From the NCBI GenBank assembly GCA_902494345.1, contig CABUSV010000005.1:1-64000 (forward strand): 64,000 bases of DNA. Direction: 5' to 3'. This stretch comes from an uncultured Collinsella sp. (GTDB taxonomy: Bacteria > Actinomycetota > Coriobacteriia > Coriobacteriales > Coriobacteriaceae). The notes beneath the pieces are model-generated. The model saw nothing but the letters and a program-made list of their open reading frames with translations. It was not told the origin of the DNA and did not search any database. Both the position numbers and the translations under genes were made by a program. This document shows positions 59,287-64,000 of the stretch, in pieces; the first letter of the stretch is position 1, and every line of letters starts with the position of its first letter.

Positions 59287-60117
59287 TTACTTCTTACGGC
59301 GACGAATGATGTGCTGGTTCGAGACCTTCTTCTTCTTGCGCGTACGAAGGCCCTTCGTCGGCTTACCCCAGGGGGTAACGGAGGGACGACCAGAGGTGTG
59401 GTTCTTGCCCTCGCCACCGCCGTGCGGGTGGTCGACAGGGTTCATGACGGTACCGCGGACGGTCGGGCGCACGTTCATGTGACGCTTACGGCCGGCCTTG
59501 CCGATGACGATGTTGGAGTGATCGGCGTTGCCGACCTCACCGACGGTGGCGCGGCAGGTAACGAGGATGCGGCGCATCTCGGAGGAAGGCATACGGACGA
59601 TAGCGTACTTGCCCTCCTTACCCATCAGCTGGCAGGAGTTACCGGCGGAACGGGCGATAGCAGCGCCCTTGCCCGGCTGGAACTCGACGGCGTGGATGAG
59701 CGTACCGACGGGAATGTCGGCGAGGGGCAGAGCGTTGCCCGGCTTGATGTCGGCGTCAGAACCGGACATGATGGTCTGACCGACCTCGAGGCCCTTGGGG
59801 GCCAGGATGTAGCGCTTCTCACCGTCAGCGTAGTGCAGCAGAGCGATGCGAGCGGAACGGTTCGGATCGTACTCGATCGTGGCAACCTTGGCGGGCACGC
59901 CGTCCTTGTTGCGCTTGAAGTCGATCACGCGGTAACGACGCTTCACGCCGCCGCCCTGGTGGCGGGTGGTGATGCGGCCGTTGTTGTTACGACCGGCCTT
60001 CTTGGGCAGGGGCTCGAGAAGAGACTTCTCGGGCTTGGTGCAGGTGATCTCGGAGAAGTCGGAGATCGTCTGCCAACGCCTACCAGCGGAGGTCGGCTTA
60101 AGGTGCTTTACAGCCAT
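59287..60117 (-). CDS. rplB: 50S ribosomal protein L2
   Basis: Required for subunit association and peptidyl transferase structure. The 276-residue product begins MAVKHLKPTSAGRRWQTISD and has RNNNGRITTRHQGGGVKRRY, RIALLHYADGEKRYILAPKG and GTVMNPVDHPHGGGEGKNHT, the highly conserved loop. The ATG at 60117 follows AAAGGG; a longer open frame upstream lacks family sequence. Unlike in most bacteria, 179 bases separate it from rplW. Confidence 0.98.
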   Translation of the reverse strand: MAVKHLKPTSAGRRWQTISDFSEITCTKPEKSLLEPLPKKAGRNNNGRITTRHQGGGVKRRYRVIDFKRNKDGVPAKVATIEYDPNRSARIALLHYADGEKRYILAPKGLEVGQTIMSGSDADIKPGNALPLADIPVGTLIHAVEFQPGKGAAIARSAGNSCQLMGKEGKYAIVRMPSSEMRRILVTCRATVGEVGNADHSNIVIGKAGRKRHMNVRPTVRGTVMNPVDHPHGGGEGKNHTSGRPSVTPWGKPTKGLRTRKKKKVSNQHIIRRRKK

Positions 60118-60197
60118 TACAATCCCTTTCAATAGGAATCCGTTAGCCATCGCAGACAGGGATTCGAGGTTCTGCCTCGGGTGCGATGACACCGGAC

Positions 60198-60223
60198 GTA
60201 TACACGGCTCCGGGCGTGTCCAT
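60198..60223 (-). promoter_or_regulatory. 26-base repeat with -10-like TATAC upstream of rplB
   Basis: The 26 bases match 62063-62088, upstream of rplC, at 24 positions. On the minus strand both read GCCC...GCCGTGTATAC, so each may contain an extended -10 element. Here the -10 candidate is TATACG, about 80 bases before the rplB start. No good -35 box was found. Confidence 0.45.
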
Positions 60224-60240
60224 TTTATACGCCCAAAACC

Positions 60241-60275
60241 TTGAGCTCTCGCCTCCCCTATTTGGGAGGCATGAG
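60241..60275. repeat. Strong hairpin in the rplW-rplB spacer
   Basis: GAGCTC and GCCTCCC on the left pair with GGGAGGC and GAGCTC on the right, in one interrupted stem of about 13 bp with a short AT-rich loop. On the minus strand it follows the rplW stop by about 20 bases, with only GGTTTT after it, so it may attenuate transcription into rplB. Confidence 0.6.
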
Positions 60276-60296
60276 CTCACTCAACAGCAGCGAGTC

Positions 60297-60584
60297 TTAG
60301 GCCTGGTTGCCAAAGACCTCGATGGTGTCGCCCTCGGCCAGCGTGACGATGGCCTTCTTCCAAGAACGGGTCTTGCCGGCGACATAGCGCACGCGCTTGG
60401 TCTTGGGCTTGACCGTCAGGGTGTTCACGCGAACGACCTTGACGCCGAAAATCTCCTCGACAGCGTCCTTGATCTGATACTTGTTAGCATCCTTGGCGAC
60501 CTCGAACGTGTACTTGTTCAGCTCCATGCCGGAGAAGGAACGCTCGGACACGATCGGACGGATGATGATCTCGTGGGCGGTCAT
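60297..60584 (-). CDS. rplW: 50S ribosomal protein L23
   Basis: Exit-tunnel protein that docks trigger factor and SRP. The 95-residue product begins MTAHEIIIRPIVSERSFSGM and has TFEVAKDANKYQIKDAVEEI with FGVKVVRVNTL, then KRVRYVAGKTRSWKKAIVTL. It starts immediately after the rplD stop, but is separated from rplB by a 179-base spacer with a hairpin. Confidence 0.98.
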   Translation of the reverse strand: MTAHEIIIRPIVSERSFSGMELNKYTFEVAKDANKYQIKDAVEEIFGVKVVRVNTLTVKPKTKRVRYVAGKTRSWKKAIVTLAEGDTIEVFGNQA

Positions 60585-61211
60585 TTATGCAAGCACCTCC
60601 CCGAAGTGAGCGGCGATGTCGGCGGGCATCAGCACAGCGTTGTTGTTGACGAGATCGTAGGTGTTGGCCTCGTCAGCGGTGATGATGAACGTCTTGGGAA
60701 TGTTGCGGAACGACAGGTAGGCGTTGACGTCCTCATCGCGAACGATGATGGTCAGACGCTTGCCCTCAAGACCGAGAGCCTTGAGCATGGCGACGGCAGC
60801 CTTGGTGGAAGGTTTCTCGAAGCCGTAGTCGTCGACGAGCACGAGCTCGCCATCGGCCAGCTTGGCGGACAGCGCGGAGCGCATAGCCAGCTTGACCTCC
60901 TTGTTGTTCATACGCTTAGCGTAGGAACGGGGCTTGGGGGCGAAGACAACGCCACCGTGACGCCACTGGGCAGCACGGATGGAACCCTGGCGGGCACGGC
61001 CGGTGCCCTTCTGACGCCAAGGCTTCTTGCCGCCACCGGAAACCTCAGAGCGACCCTTAGCAGACTGGGTGCCCTGACGCCAAGAGGCCATCTGGCACTT
61101 GACGATGTGGTGCATAACGTGGATGTTCGGCTCGATGCCGTACACCTCAGCGGCGAGCTCGGCCTCGGCGACCTTCTTGCCCTCGCTGTTCTTTACTTCA
61201 AACTTTGCCAT
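60585..61211 (-). CDS. rplD: 50S ribosomal protein L4
   Basis: Exit-tunnel protein and, in E. coli, S10-operon regulator. The 208-residue product has the conserved loop RSEVSGGGKKPWRQKGTGRA followed by RQGSIRAAQWRHGGVVFAPK, and YAKRMNNKEVKLAMRSALSA. It lies 46 bases after rplC and abuts rplW. Confidence 0.98.
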   Translation of the reverse strand: MAKFEVKNSEGKKVAEAELAAEVYGIEPNIHVMHHIVKCQMASWRQGTQSAKGRSEVSGGGKKPWRQKGTGRARQGSIRAAQWRHGGVVFAPKPRSYAKRMNNKEVKLAMRSALSAKLADGELVLVDDYGFEKPSTKAAVAMLKALGLEGKRLTIIVRDEDVNAYLSFRNIPKTFIITADEANTYDLVNNNAVLMPADIAAHFGEVLA

Positions 61212-61257
61212 TTAAGTGTTCTCCTTGGTATGACGCTGGGCTAAATGGGCTGGGCCC

Positions 61258-61878
61258 TTAGGCCATACGGATGGCGACGAGACCATTCTTGGCACCCGGG
61301 ACAGCGCCCTTGACCAAGATGAGGTTCTGCTCGGCATCGATGCGGACAACGGAAAGGTTCTTGACGGTAACGCGCTCGTTACCCATGTGACCGGCCATCT
61401 TGACGCCCTTGAGGACGCGCGCAGGATAGGCGCACTGACCGATAGAACCGGGGTGACGCTGGAAGTGAGAACCATGCGTCATAGGACCGCGGCGCTGACC
61501 CCAGCGCTTGATGCGACCCTGGAAGCCCTTACCCTTGGAGGTACCGATGACGTCGACCTTCTCGACATCAGCGAAATCAGCGACGGTGACGACCTCGCCG
61601 ACCTTGTGCTCCTCGCCGTTCTCGACGCGGACCTCACGAAGGAAACGGACAGGCTCGACGCCAGCCTTAGCGAAGTGACCAGCCATGGGCTTGTTCACGT
61701 TCTTGGCCTTGATGTCGCCGAAACCGATCTGGACGGCGTCATAGCCGTCGGTTGCCTGAGTTTTAACCTGCGAGACAGCGCAGGGGCCAGCCTGGATGAC
61801 CGTGACGGGAACGACGTTGTCGTCCTCGTCCCAAACCTGGGTCATGCCAATCTTGCGGCCGAGAATCATGCTGATCAA
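61258..61878 (-). CDS. rplC: 50S ribosomal protein L3
   Basis: Early-assembly protein near the peptidyl transferase centre. The 206-residue product has ILGRKIGMTQVWDEDDNVVP, GTSKGKGFQGRIKRWGQRRG, MTHGSHFQRHPGSIGQCAYP and GHMGNERVTVKNL. A TTG start at 61878 (MISMILGRK) fits the N-terminal length of relatives (MTKGILGRK in Bacillus); an ATG at 61869 is the alternative. Neither has a strong ribosome site. rpsJ, normally directly upstream, is absent: the 459 bases ahead contain a promoter candidate and a large palindrome, then an unrelated gene. Confidence 0.97.
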   Translation of the reverse strand: MISMILGRKIGMTQVWDEDDNVVPVTVIQAGPCAVSQVKTQATDGYDAVQIGFGDIKAKNVNKPMAGHFAKAGVEPVRFLREVRVENGEEHKVGEVVTVADFADVEKVDVIGTSKGKGFQGRIKRWGQRRGPMTHGSHFQRHPGSIGQCAYPARVLKGVKMAGHMGNERVTVKNLSVVRIDAEQNLILVKGAVPGAKNGLVAIRMA

Positions 61879-62062
61879 GATATGATCCCAACTCTCGCGT
61901 GGTCTTGGGACAATGCGTACACCACCGAGCGTACGCCCCTAGAGGACCACTACTTACACGACGTGCTCCCCAGCCTTGTATTGCGTCCGGACTACCTGAC
62001 AACCCTATTAAGCAGGCATTTTGTCCAGCCAGAATACTCCCCTGGTTTCACACAGCTGTTTA

Positions 62063-62088
62063 GTATACACGGCTGCGGGCGTATCCAT
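62063..62088 (-). promoter_or_regulatory. Candidate promoter of the rplC operon (26-base repeat copy)
   Basis: On the minus strand this reads ...GCAGCCGTG then TATACT, an extended -10-like element, about 185 bases upstream of the rplC start. It shares 24 of 26 bases with 60198-60223. No convincing -35 hexamer was found. Confidence 0.45.
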
Positions 62089-62130
62089 CGAGATTCATAT
62101 TTCACTCACATTGTTTACGCAGGTAAAGTG

Positions 62131-62308
62131 CGTGGCACGTTCCCAGTGTGCGGCGGAGGGGGCGGGCCTGAGACATATTAAGCTTGCTGCTCTACAGTCC
62201 TGCTCACGACGGAGAGCACATTAAGTGCTCTCCTGTTCGTGCGGAACTCGCGACAACCTTAATATGTCTCAGGCCCGCCCCCTCCGCCGCACACTGGGAA
62301 CGCCACGT
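62131..62308. repeat. Large palindromic element with 46-bp perfect stem
   Basis: The left arm (62131-62182) and the right arm (62258-62308) are complementary over 46 continuous bases plus a short extension with a 2-base bulge. The 75-base interior contains a second hairpin, GAGAGCAC/GTGCTCTC, at about 62212-62232. No coding capacity was seen. It has the form of a non-autonomous mobile palindrome or a folded RNA. It lies between the rplC operon promoter and the histidine phosphatase stop. Confidence 0.85.
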
Positions 62309-62337
62309 TGATGTCTGCTAAACCTTGCTCGCTCAGG

Positions 62338-62964
62338 CTAATGACTTTGATGGGGATCGATAATTTGCCGCAAGGTGAACTTGGATTGAGGCGTATCGCC
62401 CTCTTCTCCCGACTTTTCCTCGTCAAAATCGAAGATCATGATGGCACAGTTGGGGAGTTTTGTTGGGAGCTCGAAGCCCTCTGGGGCTGCAGCCTTGATG
62501 AATTGGCGGCTGGCGCTGCCGTGGCTTACTGCTAGGAGGGTTTCGATGCCCTCGGCGCTCATGAGATTGGTGAGAGCAGCTACCATGCGTTCTTGCAACG
62601 TTTTGCTTCCCTCTCCTCCAAAGGGGACCAGGTCCTCGCCCGGATCCCAAACGTCAGTGGGCAGGGCGTCGTGGGGGCCTTCTTCGAAGGTGCCGTAGCA
62701 GCGCTCGATAATGCCTTCGCAGGGCTCAACGTCAGCGTCTGCGCCGAGGAGCTCGGTTGCGACGAGGCTTGCCGTGGCCATGGCTCGGCCCAAAGGGGAG
62801 GAGACCACTTTGTCGGGAACGACGTTGTGGGCTTTGAGCCACGCGGCTGCCATCCCGGCTTGCTGACGGCCTAAATCGGTGAGCGGTGAATCACAGCGAC
62901 CCTGGACGAGCTTTTTAACGTTGAATTCCGTCTGACCATGGCGGAGTAGATATAGACGCTTCAT
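62338..62964 (-). CDS. Histidine phosphatase family protein (phosphoglycerate mutase-like)
   Basis: Cofactor-independent-of-metal phosphatase or mutase that works through a phosphohistidine. The 208-residue product has the RHG motif YLLRHGQTEFNVKKLVQGRC (His at residue 9), SPLGRAMATASLVATELL, the catalytic Glu region CEGIIERCYGTFEEGPH and the second His in LAVSHGSASRQF. Substrate cannot be assigned; relatives include CobC and GpmB types. It lies 39 bases after the CDF transporter gene in the same direction. Confidence 0.85.
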   Translation of the reverse strand: MKRLYLLRHGQTEFNVKKLVQGRCDSPLTDLGRQQAGMAAAWLKAHNVVPDKVVSSPLGRAMATASLVATELLGADADVEPCEGIIERCYGTFEEGPHDALPTDVWDPGEDLVPFGGEGSKTLQERMVAALTNLMSAEGIETLLAVSHGSASRQFIKAAAPEGFELPTKLPNCAIMIFDFDEEKSGEEGDTPQSKFTLRQIIDPHQSH

Positions 62965-63003
62965 GCTCTCCCCTTCTGTATAACTAGCTTTACCGGCGCA
63001 GCC

Positions 63004-64000
63004 CTACTCGTGGGTATGGCCTACGTAGTCTTCGTCGATCGTGATTTTGGCGACCGACTTGGGGTATTCCGATTCGACCCGTTGTGCCAGCGCGTGCTTT
63101 ACGTCTTCGGCACTCATTTGCAGATCCGAGGGTCGCACGCAGTCAAAAATCACATTGGTGTGCGTGGGACCCGGCACACAGCGCAGATCGTGAATTGTAA
63201 GACGGCTATCGATCTGTTGAGCCATGGCGTTGATGCGCAAACGCATGCTTGCCAGCTTGGGGTCATCGGTCACGATGGGATCGTAATGGAGCGTGACGAT
63301 CATGCCGTCTTCGTTCCTAAACGACTGCTCGATGTTATCGAGCGTGTCGTGGCTTTCCAGCGGGCTGGCCTCGGCCGCCATCTCGGCGTGCGCACTTGCA
63401 AACTTCCTGCCCGGGCCGTAGTCGTGAACCATCAAATCGTGAACGCCCAAAACGCCGGGATAGCTCATGATCTTGTCTCGAATGTGCTTGACCAGCTTAG
63501 GATCGGGTGACTGGCCCAAAAGCGGGCTCACCGTATCTTGAATAAGTTCAAGGCCGCTCCAGCCAATATAGGCGCCAACGGCAAAGCCAACCCATGCGTC
63601 AAGATTGATGTGCGTCACCTGCGAAACAATCGCACATGCCAGCACGGCACCCGTAGCAAGGACATCGTTCTTGGAATCCTGCGCGGTCGCATGCAGCGTC
63701 TCGGACTCAATGCGATCGCCGAGCTTTTGGTTGAGGGCCGCCATCCAGAGCTTTACGACCATCGAAAGCACTAGAACTGCCACCAGGGCAAGCGAGAACT
63801 CGACAGGTTCGGGGTGGATGATGCGCTCAACCGAGGACTTCACCAGCTCAACGCCGATCAGCAGCACGAGCGCCGCCACGACCAGACCCGAGAGATACTC
63901 GTAGCGGCCATGTCCGTAAGGATGCTCGGGGTCCGCCGGCTTGCTCGCCAGCTTAAAGCCCAGCACGCTCACGATATTCGAGCTGGCATCGGACAGGTTG
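63004..64000 (-). CDS. Cation diffusion facilitator transporter (5' end outside window)
   Basis: Proton-coupled exporter of divalent metals such as zinc, manganese or iron. The visible 332 residues start inside the second helix with NLSDASSNIVSVLGFKLASK and PADPEHPYGHGRYEYLSG, the CDF motif with the HxxxD-type metal site. Further segments are VVAALVLLIGVELVKSSVER, the HATAQDSKNDVLATGAVLAC helix (second metal site) and a soluble C-terminal domain (about 210-320) with HDLMVHDYGPGRKFASAHAE. The reading frame runs through base 63999, so the N-terminal helix is missing here. The C-terminal domain is longer than in minimal CDF proteins. Confidence 0.9.
   Translation of the reverse strand, partial: NLSDASSNIVSVLGFKLASKPADPEHPYGHGRYEYLSGLVVAALVLLIGVELVKSSVERIIHPEPVEFSLALVAVLVLSMVVKLWMAALNQKLGDRIESETLHATAQDSKNDVLATGAVLACAIVSQVTHINLDAWVGFAVGAYIGWSGLELIQDTVSPLLGQSPDPKLVKHIRDKIMSYPGVLGVHDLMVHDYGPGRKFASAHAEMAAEASPLESHDTLDNIEQSFRNEDGMIVTLHYDPIVTDDPKLASMRLRINAMAQQIDSRLTIHDLRCVPGPTHTNVIFDCVRPSDLQMSAEDVKHALAQRVESEYPKSVAKITIDEDYVGHTHE

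Overview
The window is GC-rich, densely coding bacterial DNA that looks like a gut Coriobacteriia chromosome, most likely Collinsella or a close relative. This is inferred from gene content, codon use, the Lys/Thr/Pro-tailed class A PBP, a LAxTG-type surface protein and a complete selenium-linked purine-degradation gene set. The genus is an inference and was not checked by alignment.

Layout: 0.3-8.7 kb holds housekeeping genes (tyrS, a U32-family protein, a class A PBP, argR, a glycosyltransferase, truA). From 8.8 to 18.5 kb, on the minus strand, lies the spc/alpha part of the ribosomal superoperon (rplE, rpsN, rpsH, rplF, rplR, rpsE, rpmD, rplO, secY, adk, map, infA, rpmJ, rpsM, rpsK, rpsD, rpoA, rplQ), closed by a strong terminator. 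From 56.1 to 61.9 kb, also on the minus strand, lies the S10/early-spc part (rplC, rplD, rplW, rplB, rpsS, rplV, rpsC, rplP, rpmC, rpsQ, rplN, rplX), closed by its own terminator right after rplX. In most bacteria rplX and rplE are neighbours. Here about 37.5 kb separates them. rpsJ, normally first in the S10 operon, is not in front of rplC.

The 37.5 kb between the halves is mostly the selenium-dependent molybdenum hydroxylase / purine (uric acid) breakdown cluster, in two blocks. Block 1 (18.8-28.8 kb) has an XdhC-family factor, yqeB, yqeC, a hydantoinase, mocA/ygfJ, ygeW, ygeY, ygeX and a YheO-type regulator. Block 2 (39.4-50.3 kb) has xdhD, a 4x[4Fe-4S] ferredoxin, ygfK, ssnA, an NCS2 permease, a second YheO-type regulator and ridA. 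Between the blocks (28.9-39.4 kb) is an accessory stretch: a Pro-rich membrane protein, an LAATG-anchored surface protein with repeated domains, unrecognised genes, a DEDDh exonuclease, a 41-residue membrane peptide with type I toxin-like architecture, a DUF234-type ATPase and an AbiEi/DUF559-like protein. From 50.6 to 55.7 kb are a second U32 protein, an RluA-type pseudouridine synthase, a DeoR regulator and a Gfo/Idh/MocA oxidoreductase. After the ribosomal genes come a histidine phosphatase and a CDF transporter cut by the window edge.

The most unusual non-coding content is a family of tandem repeats with a 62-bp period (arrays at 35.59-35.93, 37.42-37.55 and 38.87-39.34 kb). Each unit carries a 14-bp inverted repeat, and the arms recur about every 31 bp. 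The arrays bracket the ATPase and AbiEi-like genes. There is also a pair of near-identical palindromes flanking the Mo-hydroxylase maturation genes, a 46-bp perfect palindrome upstream of rplC, twin 15-bp palindromic operators in front of ygeX, and a helically phased TGCGCA cluster. No tRNA, rRNA, CRISPR array, transposase or integrase was seen.
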